This document shows positions 15,982 to 23,443 of a stretch of DNA of 32,434 nt, piece after piece. The DNA comes from CAZJHX01 sp964545715 (lineage in GTDB: Bacteria; Myxococcota_A; UBA9042; GCA-2863065), in NCBI GenBank assembly GCA_964545715.1, contig CAZJHX010000125.1, forward strand, positions 1-32,434, in the 5' to 3' direction. Each line of letters begins with the position of its first letter. Positions within the stretch are counted from its first letter, which is position 1. Below the pieces are notes generated by a model that saw nothing but the letters and a program-made list of their open reading frames with translations, did not search any database and was not told the DNA's origin. Made by a program: the position numbers and the translations under genes.

Positions 15982-17550
15982 GTGACTACGAAAGACGTTG
16001 GAATTACGGCGTTGGTGCTGGCGCTGGGTCTGTTCATCGGGTACGGGATCGGGCGCAACAGCGGCGCCCCAACGCCGGCTTCGGCCACGGCCACCGCACC
16101 CCAGGCAGCGCAGGCGCCCGCACCACAACCGGCAGCTGCGCCTCCAGCGCAGGCCCCGCCCGCGCCGACCGTGGCCGTGGCTGCGGCACCAGCACCAACA
16201 GCGGCTGCACCAACTGTCGCCGTCGCAGCCCCGGACCCACCCGCCGCCCTGGACCCCGAGCCGGTCCGCGAGGATCCACCGCCTACGGTTGAGGAGCTGC
16301 CGCCCGAGGTCCAGGCCAAGCTCCCCAACACCGCCTTCTCGCTGCAAGGCGCTCCGTTGAAGGGGGACATCACCAAGGCGCGCGTCACCATCATCGTGTT
16401 CGCGGACTTCCAATGCCCGTTCTGCTCCAAGTCGCGAGCCACTCTGGATCAGATCATGAAGCACTACGGCGAGAGCGTGGTGGTCGCCTTCCGGCACCTG
16501 CCGCTGGACTTTCACCCGGACGCCGTACCCGCAGCAAAAGCCGCCATCGCCGCAGGCAACCAGAACAAGTTCTGGGAGTTTCACGACAAGATCTTCGACA
16601 ACCAGGAGAACCTGACCGCACCTCAGCTGGAGCGGTACGCGTCGGAGCTGGAGCTGGACATGGCGCGGTTCAAGACAGACATGGCCTCCACGGACACGGC
16701 GGCGACCCTCGAGGTGGACAAGATCCTGGCCAGCAGCAGCGAGATCACCGGCACACCGGCGTTTCTCATCAACGGGACCAAGATGCTGGGTGCCCTGCCG
16801 TTCGACACCTTCAAGGACACAATCGACTCCAACCTGTCTCGCGTGCAGGCCAAGATGGACGCGGGCAAGTCATTGGCGCAGGCTCGCGGAGAGGTCAACG
16901 AGCTCAACATCTTCCGCAACCCGCGCAAGGACGGCGGCAACGGCGATCCGCGTGCGCTGCGCAAGGTCGACATCAGCACGGCGCCCGGCAAGGGCGCGGC
17001 CGATCCGCTGGTCGCTATCGCGGTCTTCAGCGACTTTCAGTGCCCGCACTGCTCCAAGCTGCCGCCGGTCCTCGACCGCATCATGTCCGAGCTGCCCGAC
17101 GAGGTGCGGATCGTCTTCAGGCACAACCCGCTGCAGATTCACGCTGACGCCCCACTGGCCGCACAGGCCTCGCTGGAGGCGCACCGCCAGGGCAAGTTCT
17201 GGGAGTTTCACGACCGGCTCTTTGCAAACCAGGCGGACCTGTCACGCGCCGCGCTGGAGGGCCACGCGTCCGCGCTTGGCTTGAAGATGGACGAGTTCAA
17301 GGAGGCGCTGGACAAGGGTACGCACAAGGACGCGGTGGCGGCGGACATGACGACGGCCCGCACCGCAGGCGCCGACGGCACGCCCACGATGTTCATCAAC
17401 GGGCGCATCCTGACCGGCGCCCTGCCCTACGAGGACGTCCGCAAGGTGGTCGACGCCGCCAGGGAGCAGTCGGACATCTTCATCTCAAAGGGGGCGGCCA
17501 CCCGCGGCGGCTACTACAAACAGCTCATGAACATGATCCCGCAGGAGTAG
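15982..17550 (+). CDS. Membrane-anchored protein with two DsbA-like thioredoxin domains
   Basis: Thiol-disulfide protein of 522 aa facing the periplasm. An N-terminal TM anchor (about 7-24, GITALVLALGLFIGYGIG) is followed by an Ala/Pro linker (28-100). Domain 1 (about 115-285) has CPFC (145-148), KFWEFHD and cis-Pro259 in GTPAFLING. Domain 2 (about 335-495) has CPHC (354-357), the active-site sequence of E. coli DsbA, KFWEFHD and cis-Pro468 in GTPTMFING. Both sites look intact. The GTG start has GGAGG 9 bases upstream. It shares layout with the triple-domain lipoprotein at 25911-28001 and is divergent from the YkgJ gene over 46 bp. Confidence 0.9.
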   Translation: MTTKDVGITALVLALGLFIGYGIGRNSGAPTPASATATAPQAAQAPAPQPAAAPPAQAPPAPTVAVAAAPAPTAAAPTVAVAAPDPPAALDPEPVREDPPPTVEELPPEVQAKLPNTAFSLQGAPLKGDITKARVTIIVFADFQCPFCSKSRATLDQIMKHYGESVVVAFRHLPLDFHPDAVPAAKAAIAAGNQNKFWEFHDKIFDNQENLTAPQLERYASELELDMARFKTDMASTDTAATLEVDKILASSSEITGTPAFLINGTKMLGALPFDTFKDTIDSNLSRVQAKMDAGKSLAQARGEVNELNIFRNPRKDGGNGDPRALRKVDISTAPGKGAADPLVAIAVFSDFQCPHCSKLPPVLDRIMSELPDEVRIVFRHNPLQIHADAPLAAQASLEAHRQGKFWEFHDRLFANQADLSRAALEGHASALGLKMDEFKEALDKGTHKDAVAADMTTARTAGADGTPTMFINGRILTGALPYEDVRKVVDAAREQSDIFISKGAATRGGYYKQLMNMIPQE

Positions 17551-17558
17551 TTGTCGAT

Positions 17559-17572
17559 GCCGCAAAAGCGGC
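17559..17572. terminator. Small hairpin between convergent genes
   Basis: GCCGC-AAAA-GCGGC, a 5-bp stem with a 4-base loop, lies in the 23-bp gap between the stops of the DsbA-like gene and the DUF2914 lipoprotein gene. No T-run follows on either strand, so termination is only a possibility. Confidence 0.3.
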
Positions 17573-17573
17573 G

Positions 17574-18479
17574 TTACCGGGCCAGGAAGGCGGTCTGCGC
17601 CAGCTGTTTGGGCTTGGCGTCGCTGGACAGGATGCGCACGGTCCACTTGCCCTTGCGCGTGGGCGTCAGGCGCGCGCTCGACCACGTGCGCCATCCCAGC
17701 GTGGACGGGCCGACCCGCAGCTGGATGCGGCTGACCACGTTGCCGCCAAAGGACCACTCCACCGTCACTTTGTCGTCGCCGGCCAGATTCTTGGCGATGA
17801 CGTACGCATAGACCTTGTTGACCTGCGCCACATCAAACGCCTTGGCGACGCCGACCGGCAGCCGCTTCTCGCGGTCGATGGTCTTGGCGACCTGCAGCTT
17901 GAGGATGACCACCTCGGACGCTTTAGCCTCGGGTTTGGCTGCGGCGGCGGGGTCCTTGGCGGCGGCCGGCGCTGCAGCGGTCGGTGGCGTGGCCGGGGGC
18001 GGCGTCGGAGCCGGTGTGGGCGCAGGAAGAGCGATCTCACCAGCTGGGGAGCCCGGTGGGATCTGAACCGCGGCCGCGGCAACTTCGGGTTTGGGAGGCG
18101 CGGGCTGTGGCTGGCCGGGCTGAGCGACCGGAGCCGCGGCGGCAGGAGCGGCGACCGCCGGCTTGGACGCCACAGTGGGACGCACCACAACCGCGGCCGG
18201 AGCCTTGGCGACCGCGCCACGTGCCGCTCTGAAGTCCGCGATGATCTCGTGCTTCAGCTCGGCTTTCAGCTCGCCCTTCAGCTCTGCCTTGAGCTCGACC
18301 CGCAGCTCTTGTTTGAGCTCGGTCTTCAGCTCCCGCTTCAGCTCGGGGCGCAGCTCCTTTCTCAGCTCGAACTTGATGACCTCGCGCGATGGGCCGGCGT
18401 CGTCGCCCGACTTGCCGCACGCCACCAGCACGAGCAGCAGACTCAGCGCCGCCGCAAGCGGGAGACCGCGCGGACTCAC
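17574..18479 (-). CDS. Lipoprotein with ELK tetrapeptide helix and DUF2914 domain
   Basis: Envelope lipoprotein of 301 aa with lipobox LVAC (Cys21). Residues about 36-78 are ten tetrapeptides of the form xEL[KR], which predicts one long charged helix with a leucine every fourth residue. An Ala/Pro-rich linker (about 85-200) follows, and the C-terminus (about 205-301) matches DUF2914, with VEWSFGGN and GKWTVRILSSD. DUF2914 proteins are usually envelope-associated and have no established function. The GTG start overlaps the preceding stop by 4 bases (GTGA), so translation is probably coupled to the upstream lipoprotein gene. Confidence 0.8.
   Translation of the reverse strand: MSPRGLPLAAALSLLLVLVACGKSGDDAGPSREVIKFELRKELRPELKRELKTELKQELRVELKAELKGELKAELKHEIIADFRAARGAVAKAPAAVVVRPTVASKPAVAAPAAAAPVAQPGQPQPAPPKPEVAAAAVQIPPGSPAGEIALPAPTPAPTPPPATPPTAAAPAAAKDPAAAAKPEAKASEVVILKLQVAKTIDREKRLPVGVAKAFDVAQVNKVYAYVIAKNLAGDDKVTVEWSFGGNVVSRIQLRVGPSTLGWRTWSSARLTPTRKGKWTVRILSSDAKPKQLAQTAFLAR
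18249..18372 (-). repeat. 12-bp tandem repeat encoding xEL[KR]
   Basis: About ten 12-base units that read CAGCTC or GAGCTC plus variable bases on the plus strand. They encode the tetrapeptide helix of the DUF2914 lipoprotein. Confidence 0.75.
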
Positions 18480-20095
18480 GGGTTGAGCTCGATCACCAGG
18501 AAGTCGACGGCAGGCACGGAGCTGGAGAACTGGTAGAACAGCGCGTCGCCGATCAACGTCACCAGCGTGGACGACTCGTACGTGAAGTCGGACGTGCTCT
18601 GGTTGATCACGGCGCGGTTCACCTTCACCTGGCGCGTCCCGTCATCGGCGCTGCCGACTCCGGAGATCTTCACCTGATAGTCCACCTGGGTCTGACCGAC
18701 GTTGGTGTTGGCGATCAGCACGTAGATCTTGGGGCACTGCTCCAGCAGATTGTCGGCGCAGCGCAGGTCCTCTTTGACCGACAGAACACGGAGGCCGGGA
18801 GCATCCGCGGCCGGCGGAGCCCCAACCTGCACGCGACTGCGGCAGGCCAGCTTTTGGCCTGGGTTGTCCGGGTCGTCGGGACAGTCGGCCGCGATCAGCC
18901 GCCACGGCAGCCAGGCGAAGCCGGCGGAGTTCCACTGCCCCTTTGCCGTCCACATGGGGCTGGGCTCCACGATGGAGACGTTGCTGCCGTCGATCGAGCG
19001 GTGCCGGCGGTCGCCCCGGTAGAAGATCGCGGCGTCCACGTCGTCCTGCCAGGCGATGCGGGTCGCGGTCTGGAAGGCGCCCGAGAAGTTGGACCACTTC
19101 GGGACCTCCAGGTCGTTTTTGGGCTCCGGGTTGAAGTCCTCCGACGGGTCCTCGCGGTAGCGCGTGGCCCACAGCTCGACCTTGCCGTCCAAGCCTCGAT
19201 CTTTCAGCCCCTGCCGCAGCGCGGAGGCGATGGCCTCGTTCTCTGCCGGCTGTTGCACCTCGGTCTGGAAGCTGAGCACGTTGAGGTGGTCGATCTTTCC
19301 GCGATTGATCAGCTCGTCCACAAACGTGAAGATCGCGTGCCCGGACACCTCGGACGCGCTGGAGATCGACATGGCGGGACCGACCATGTTCATGCGTGAC
19401 CCGTCAAAAGCGTCGGGAAACGCCGTCTTTACGGCGTCGCTCAACACGATGAAGTCGTCGACCACGTCTTTGACGTCGGTGTAGCCGCCGCGACCGAGCG
19501 GATCGTCGATCGACTCCACGTAGAAGACGTTGAAGGTCTGCCGGTTGGTGTCGGGCCAGCCGCCGGAATCCAGATCCTTGTTGAAGTGGCGCAGCGTGTT
19601 GACGATGACCTTGGCCCACAATGCAGGATTGGCGGGACGCTGGCCGCCGCCGTCGAGCTGGGCGTCTGCGTCGCAGGTGTTGAGCCCCACGTCGAAGAGC
19701 GCCTGGAACAGGATGCGGCCCTGAAGCGCCGCGGCGCCGACCATCACGCTGTCGATCGCGTCGAAGTTGTAGCTGGCGGGATCATCGGGATTGGCTGTCG
19801 GGTTCGGAAAGATCCCCGACAGCGTGTACTCGCACAGATAGCCCTGGGGCATCCGAACCAGGTTTACGCCGGCCTGCAGAAAGTGCTCGATCAGCGAGAC
19901 GTCGCCCAAAACCGTCGGCACCGGCCCACCGTGCAGACCCGATAGCGATGAGACGTCGCCGAGCTCGACGCGGTAATCGATGTTGATGACCTTGACCTTC
20001 GCTTCGTTGAAGTCGGAGGGCAGCGTCACAGCGTCGGTTTCACATGCGGCGCATAAAAGGCCGCAAGCAATGGTGAAAAATGCGGTGCGGATCAC
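18476..20095 (-). CDS. Lipoprotein with TIM-barrel, glycoside-hydrolase-like domain
   Basis: Lipoprotein of 539 aa with a signal ending in LLCAAC (Cys18); the -3 position is Cys, which is unusual. Segments such as IEHFLQAGVNLVRMP (69-83), a FDAIDSVMVGAA helix (111-122), FYVESIDDP (191-199) and LNVLSFQTEV (271-280) follow the order of a clan-A (beta/alpha)8 glycosidase, most like GH39. The N of the usual NE acid/base pair is missing (VES), so activity is uncertain. A beta-rich C-terminal region (about 420-539) follows. It sits in a run with two glycosyltransferases, which suggests a polysaccharide substrate. Only the fold-level call is made. Confidence 0.6.
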   Translation of the reverse strand: MIRTAFFTIACGLLCAACETDAVTLPSDFNEAKVKVINIDYRVELGDVSSLSGLHGGPVPTVLGDVSLIEHFLQAGVNLVRMPQGYLCEYTLSGIFPNPTANPDDPASYNFDAIDSVMVGAAALQGRILFQALFDVGLNTCDADAQLDGGGQRPANPALWAKVIVNTLRHFNKDLDSGGWPDTNRQTFNVFYVESIDDPLGRGGYTDVKDVVDDFIVLSDAVKTAFPDAFDGSRMNMVGPAMSISSASEVSGHAIFTFVDELINRGKIDHLNVLSFQTEVQQPAENEAIASALRQGLKDRGLDGKVELWATRYREDPSEDFNPEPKNDLEVPKWSNFSGAFQTATRIAWQDDVDAAIFYRGDRRHRSIDGSNVSIVEPSPMWTAKGQWNSAGFAWLPWRLIAADCPDDPDNPGQKLACRSRVQVGAPPAADAPGLRVLSVKEDLRCADNLLEQCPKIYVLIANTNVGQTQVDYQVKISGVGSADDGTRQVKVNRAVINQSTSDFTYESSTLVTLIGDALFYQFSSSVPAVDFLVIELNP

Positions 20096-20154
20096 GTCGA
20101 GTTTCTTAGCTCAGCGCTGTATGCGGGTCAACTCCAGCGCACCGTTCATACGGC

Positions 20155-20892
20155 TTAGCGGGAGCGACGCGGGGTGCGCAGGCGGATGGTACGCCGCTTA
20201 GGACGCGTCCTGGGCTTGTACCGAGGCCGCCAGACTTTGCGCTTGGCATTGCGGTAATTCGGTGGCGTGCTCGCCGGTGTGTAGCGCTTGGCCGGCGTCC
20301 GATAGTGCGGTCTCGGCTGCCGCGGCGGCCGCCTGGCGTTGTCGGACGGTGACCGCGGGGCCTTGCGCGGCTTGCGATCGGCCTTGGACCGCCGTGGGAT
20401 GGCGCGCGGCCGCTGCCGCTGCACCTTGCGGTGAACACCTTTGTGAATATGACGGCGCCCGACGTGCAGCGGCTTGATGCGGCGGCTCGCCCGATAGCGC
20501 TTGCCCCAGCGCCCACGATAGATCCAGCGTCCGTTCAAAAGCTGATAGTGGACATGAACGTGTGGCCGCCACCAGTGACGGTGCGGGCCCCAGAGGTAGC
20601 AGATGCCGCCGCCCCAATGCGTAGGCACCGGGTGATGGTCCTCGTACCAGTACAGCTCCTCGAAGCCGTCGTCGCCCGGGTCGCCGATATAGTAGTAGAC
20701 GCCGTCCTGCACCTGGAAATAGTCCAGCTCGACAGGCACGTATTCGTGCGGATGCACGTCCTCGACATCGCAATACCCGCCGCCGAAGGCCTCTGGGATT
20801 GGGTGATAGTCGTGGTAATACACGAAGTGCTCGGCGCTCGCGGTCGCGGGCGCGAGAAGCAGAACAGCCAAAACCGGGATCACTCGGGTCAT
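20155..20892 (-). CDS. Exported His/Tyr-rich protein with Arg-rich tail
   Basis: Protein of 245 aa with a signal peptide (MTRVIPVLAVLLLAPATASA). The N-terminal half is rich in His, Tyr, Trp and acidic residues (HDYHPIPEAFGGGYCDVEDVH; WGPHRHWWRPHVHVHY) and repeats an H.P...GGG.C motif at two places, each with one Cys. The C-terminal half (about 125-245) is dominated by Arg, Lys and Pro and is probably disordered and highly basic, suited to binding nucleic acid, acidic polysaccharide or lipopolysaccharide. It starts 3 bases after the GT4 gene, so it belongs to the same unit. Function unknown. Confidence 0.7.
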   Translation of the reverse strand: MTRVIPVLAVLLLAPATASAEHFVYYHDYHPIPEAFGGGYCDVEDVHPHEYVPVELDYFQVQDGVYYYIGDPGDDGFEELYWYEDHHPVPTHWGGGICYLWGPHRHWWRPHVHVHYQLLNGRWIYRGRWGKRYRASRRIKPLHVGRRHIHKGVHRKVQRQRPRAIPRRSKADRKPRKAPRSPSDNARRPPRQPRPHYRTPAKRYTPASTPPNYRNAKRKVWRPRYKPRTRPKRRTIRLRTPRRSR

Positions 20893-20895
20893 CTG

Positions 20896-21918
20896 TCAGG
20901 TCAGAACGTCAGCGACGGTTGTAATATTCACTTGTCGCGGGCTCGATCTTACCACTTCGGCCAGAAAACCCGCTACTTCCGCGCCAACCGTGCGCCAACT
21001 GTAGCGCGTGCAGGGCACCGCCGGACGCAGGCTCTGGGGGTCGGCCGCCAGTGCATCGAGCAGTCGTCGCCAGCCGGACACGTCGCCCTCGGCCACCCGC
21101 ATGGGGGCCGGCACCATGTCGACAAGGCCGCCAACCGACGAGGCGGCGACGCAGCGGCCGGCGGTAAACGCCTCTGCTGCCACCCGTGGAGCCCCCTCGC
21201 CTGAGCGGGATGGGATACAGACAACGTGGTGGGTGGCCAGCAGCTGTCGGCGCCGCGAGAGGGGCACCGGGCCCAGAAAGCGGACGCGGGGACCCGCCAT
21301 CGCCCGCAGTCGGGCGCGCTCGGGACCATCGCCCGCCACGGTCAGCTGATGCGGCCCCAGCGCGCGCAGCAGAACATCCAGCCCCTTGATCGGGATGAGC
21401 CGCCCGAGAAACAGCAGCTTCAGCGGACCCGGCGGCAGCGGCGCGGGCGGCCCGACCTCCTCGGCGTGCACGCCCATCGGCGTCACCAGGGTCCGGTGCG
21501 CGTCCAAAAACTCGGAGGCGGCACGCGACACGGCGACCAGACCGTCCAGGCGCCCGACCACGTGGCGGCGCAGAACCGGCAGCCGACGCAGCAGGCGGAC
21601 ATCGCCGCCGTGCGCGACGCCGATCTGCGGCAGGCCCAGCGTCGCGCCGACCAGGGCGCTGGGAAGCAGCCAGTGACTCAAAACAGCATCTGCGCTGACC
21701 GACCTCGCCCGCCAGGCCATGTCGGCGGTCGCGGCGGCCAGCTTGCCGTATTGGCCCGCCTCGAGCGCTGCGAGCGCGCCGCGCGCATCCGTCCGCATCG
21801 CCACAATTTCGGACGTGTAACCGTGCGGCTGCAATGCGGTGGCCAGCTCTCGGACAAACGCTCCCGACGGGTCCTCAGACGTCTTGGGATAGCTCGTCGT
21901 CAGGACGAGCAGCTTCAT
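20896..21918 (-). CDS. Glycosyltransferase family 4
   Basis: Cytoplasmic or membrane-associated GT-B enzyme of 340 aa that adds a sugar to a lipid-linked or polysaccharide acceptor; substrates unknown. N-terminal MKLLVLTTSYPKTSEDPSG and GAFVRELATAL are typical of the acceptor domain. The C-terminal donor domain shows LLFLGRLIPIKGLDVLL, TVAGDGPE and the EX7E motif EGAPRVAAE. The ATG at 21918 overlaps the stop of the GT2 gene (ATGA). An in-frame extension upstream exists but lies in the GT2 gene and lacks family similarity. Confidence 0.9.
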   Translation of the reverse strand: MKLLVLTTSYPKTSEDPSGAFVRELATALQPHGYTSEIVAMRTDARGALAALEAGQYGKLAAATADMAWRARSVSADAVLSHWLLPSALVGATLGLPQIGVAHGGDVRLLRRLPVLRRHVVGRLDGLVAVSRAASEFLDAHRTLVTPMGVHAEEVGPPAPLPPGPLKLLFLGRLIPIKGLDVLLRALGPHQLTVAGDGPERARLRAMAGPRVRFLGPVPLSRRRQLLATHHVVCIPSRSGEGAPRVAAEAFTAGRCVAASSVGGLVDMVPAPMRVAEGDVSGWRRLLDALAADPQSLRPAVPCTRYSWRTVGAEVAGFLAEVVRSSPRQVNITTVADVLT

Positions 21919-22631
21919 TCGGGCTTGCGCAGGCGCAGCCAGGTGCGCGCTAGAACGTAACCAAACGTGGGGATCGCCGTGACCGGCCGAATGCCGGACT
22001 GCTCGGTCGCATAGATAGGCGTGACCGGGCGTGCCACGACTCGCAGCCCGGCGGCGCGGGCAAGCCCGAGAAGATCGTTGGGGTAGCCGTAGCGTGGCCA
22101 CACCCGTGACAGCGGCAGCGCCTCGAGCGCCGTCCGGCTGATGGCGGTGTAGCCGCACTGGGAGTCCTGAACGCTGGCGTCGCCCGTCGACAGCCGCGTG
22201 AGCCGGGTCAGCACGTGGTTGCCTACGCGCCGTGTCGGAGGCATGCGCTCGGCCAGCTCGGGGTGGCCCAGCCGGTTGCCCTGCACGTAGTCGGCGTTGC
22301 CGGCGGCGATCGGCTCCAGCAGCCTGGGCATCTCGGTGGGGTCCATCTGCCCATCGCCCGCCAGGACGACGGCCACGTCCGCCCCCAGGCGCAGGGCGTG
22401 CCGATATCCGCTGATGATCGCCGCGCCGACCCCGCGATTGCGGCTGTGGCGAACGATGCGCAGCCGGTCGTCAGCCTTGGCGCGGGCGCGGGCGATCGTG
22501 CGGTCGGTGCTGCCGTCGTCGACCAGCACGACATGGTCCACGTAATCGGGGATGGTGGCGACGGTGCGACCGACCAGACGCTCCTCATTAAAGGCTGGAA
22601 TGACCCCGACGACCGTGAGACCCGCGTACAT
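21915..22631 (-). CDS. Glycosyltransferase family 2 (polyprenyl-phosphate sugar transferase-like)
   Basis: GT-A fold enzyme of 238 aa. VVGVIPAFNEERLVG opens the domain, LVDDGSTDRT holds the nucleotide-binding Asp38/Asp39, NRGVGAAIISGYRHAL is the usual donor-site helix, and AGDGQMDP (92-98) carries the metal-binding Asp pair. The arrangement is that of dolichyl/undecaprenyl-phosphate mannose or glucose synthases. No long C-terminal TM region is present, so it is a short form. The ATG at 22631 was chosen; a GTG at 22655 is possible. It is the first gene of the five-gene minus-strand run. Confidence 0.88.
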   Translation of the reverse strand: MYAGLTVVGVIPAFNEERLVGRTVATIPDYVDHVVLVDDGSTDRTIARARAKADDRLRIVRHSRNRGVGAAIISGYRHALRLGADVAVVLAGDGQMDPTEMPRLLEPIAAGNADYVQGNRLGHPELAERMPPTRRVGNHVLTRLTRLSTGDASVQDSQCGYTAISRTALEALPLSRVWPRYGYPNDLLGLARAAGLRVVARPVTPIYATEQSGIRPVTAIPTFGYVLARTWLRLRKPE

Positions 22632-22680
22632 GCCAAAGGTGGTTACAAGCCCCACTACGGCGCGTCAAGAAGGCGGCGTC

Positions 22681-22709
22681 TTGACAGGCCGGAACGCCAC
22701 TGCTAATAA
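22681..22709 (+). promoter_or_regulatory. Predicted promoter of tRNA-Leu
   Basis: A perfect TTGACA (22681-22686) is followed after 17 bp by TAATAA (22704-22709), with TG one base before it, an extended -10 form. The start would be near 22716, giving a 50-base leader before the mature tRNA. Confidence 0.6.
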
Positions 22710-22728
22710 CGCGCCCGTGCCGTGTCAG

Positions 22729-22753
22729 ACAGGCTCATGCTGAGCCCTGTTTT
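22729..22753 (+). terminator. Hairpin with T-run in the tRNA-Leu leader
   Basis: ACAGGCTCA-tgc-TGAGCCCTGT forms a stem of nine pairs with one bulged C, followed by TTT. It resembles an intrinsic terminator or attenuator but lies between the predicted promoter and the tRNA, so it may instead be a processing signal. Confidence 0.4.
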
Positions 22754-22765
22754 GGTGGCGGCGTT

Positions 22766-22853
22766 GCGAAAGTGGCGGAATTGGTAGACGCGCTAGATTC
22801 AGGTTCTAGTGAGCTTATTGCTTGTGGGGGTTCAAGTCCCCCCTTTCGCACCA
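22766..22853 (+). tRNA. tRNA-Leu, anticodon CAG
   Basis: An 88-base gene. The acceptor arms GCGAAAG (22766-22772) and CTTTCGC (22843-22849) pair, followed by encoded ACCA. The anticodon stem CTAGA/TCTAG encloses loop TTCAGGT, giving CAG, which reads CUG leucine codons. A long variable arm (near TGAGC..GCTTG) and the T-arm GGGGGTTCAAGTCCCCC are present. The long variable arm fits leucine tRNA. Confidence 0.95.
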
Positions 22854-22864
22854 TTTCTATTCTA

Positions 22865-23230
22865 ATGGTGCTGGTGGTCGGGCTGCTCGTCATAAGCGGC
22901 TGCAAGACCACCGAGCAGAAGCTCCTCGAACAGTCGCTGGCCCTCAATGAAGAGGTCTATCAGGTGCTGGCGGACAACGTCGAAGACCCCGCGGCCGCGA
23001 TCAAAGCGCTGACCTCGCTCGAGGAGAACTCCCGAAAATCACGCGGCACGCTCAAGAAAGAGTTCATGGCCGCCGTGAAGGAGCTGGACGAGGACGAGCG
23101 CAAGGCCTTCCAGGACGAGGCGCAGCGACGCTACAAAGAGTTCGCCGCCAAGTTCGAGACCATCGTGAAGCGGTACCCGCGCGAGAAGCACGGACAAATC
23201 CGCAAGCTGATCAGCCGCATTGTTCATTGA
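22865..23230 (+). CDS. Small helical lipoprotein directly after tRNA-Leu
   Basis: Lipoprotein of 121 aa with a very short signal MVLVVGLLVISGC (lipobox ISGC, Cys13). The mature part is highly charged and helical (Glu, Lys, Arg rich: LEENSRKSRGTLKKEF, DEDERKAFQDEAQRRYKEF), likely a coiled coil. No family was recognised. The ATG lies only 11 bases after the tRNA CCA, and no Shine-Dalgarno sequence was seen. The in-frame codons before it are tRNA sequence and are not expected to be protein. The message is probably cut from the tRNA transcript, which is inference. Confidence 0.75.
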   Translation: MVLVVGLLVISGCKTTEQKLLEQSLALNEEVYQVLADNVEDPAAAIKALTSLEENSRKSRGTLKKEFMAAVKELDEDERKAFQDEAQRRYKEFAAKFETIVKRYPREKHGQIRKLISRIVH

Positions 23231-23254
23231 TGATCGGAGCAGGCGAGTTAACGA

Positions 23255-23440
23255 GCGAAGCCCCGTGTGGGCCGTTTCGTTCTGGCGAAGTGGAGACCCC
23301 CGCCTAAATAGGTGGGTTCCATGGTATGTGCGTTAGGCTTCCCACTACGAGGTGGGCTTGCACACAGCACAAAGGGAAAGATCCCTTTCTCTTATTAGGG
23401 ACTCATCACAGCCAGAATCGCGAACCCCACAGGGCTTCTT
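23255..23440 (-). ncRNA. ssrS: Probable 6S RNA
   Basis: About 186 bases that fold as one long rod on the minus strand. The ends pair (GAAGCCC 23438-23432 with GGGCTTC at 23263-23257), then TGTGGG with CCCACA, then a second stem (GCCAGAA/TTCTGGC, 23411-23417 with 23280-23286). Inner hairpins include AAAGGGA...TCCCTTT. The minus-strand 5' region TGTGGGGTTCGCG and the 3' side CGGCCCACA correspond to the closing stem of E. coli 6S RNA (GAGATGTTCGC with GCGGCATCTC), and AGTCCC follows as in E. coli. The length matches 6S RNA (about 184). 6S RNA binds sigma-70 RNA polymerase and down-regulates it in stationary phase. Confidence 0.7.
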
Positions 23441-23443
23441 AAG

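Noticed and set aside
22772..22864. In-frame N-terminal extension of the small lipoprotein through tRNA-Leu
   Set aside because: The codons are tRNA sequence and the translated peptide is the one typical of tRNA-Leu read as protein; the ATG at 22865 gives a lipoprotein signal.
23255..23440. 6S RNA on the plus strand
   Set aside because: The rod folds either way, but the GTTCGCG/CGGC asymmetry of the closing stem and the -10 box fit the minus strand.
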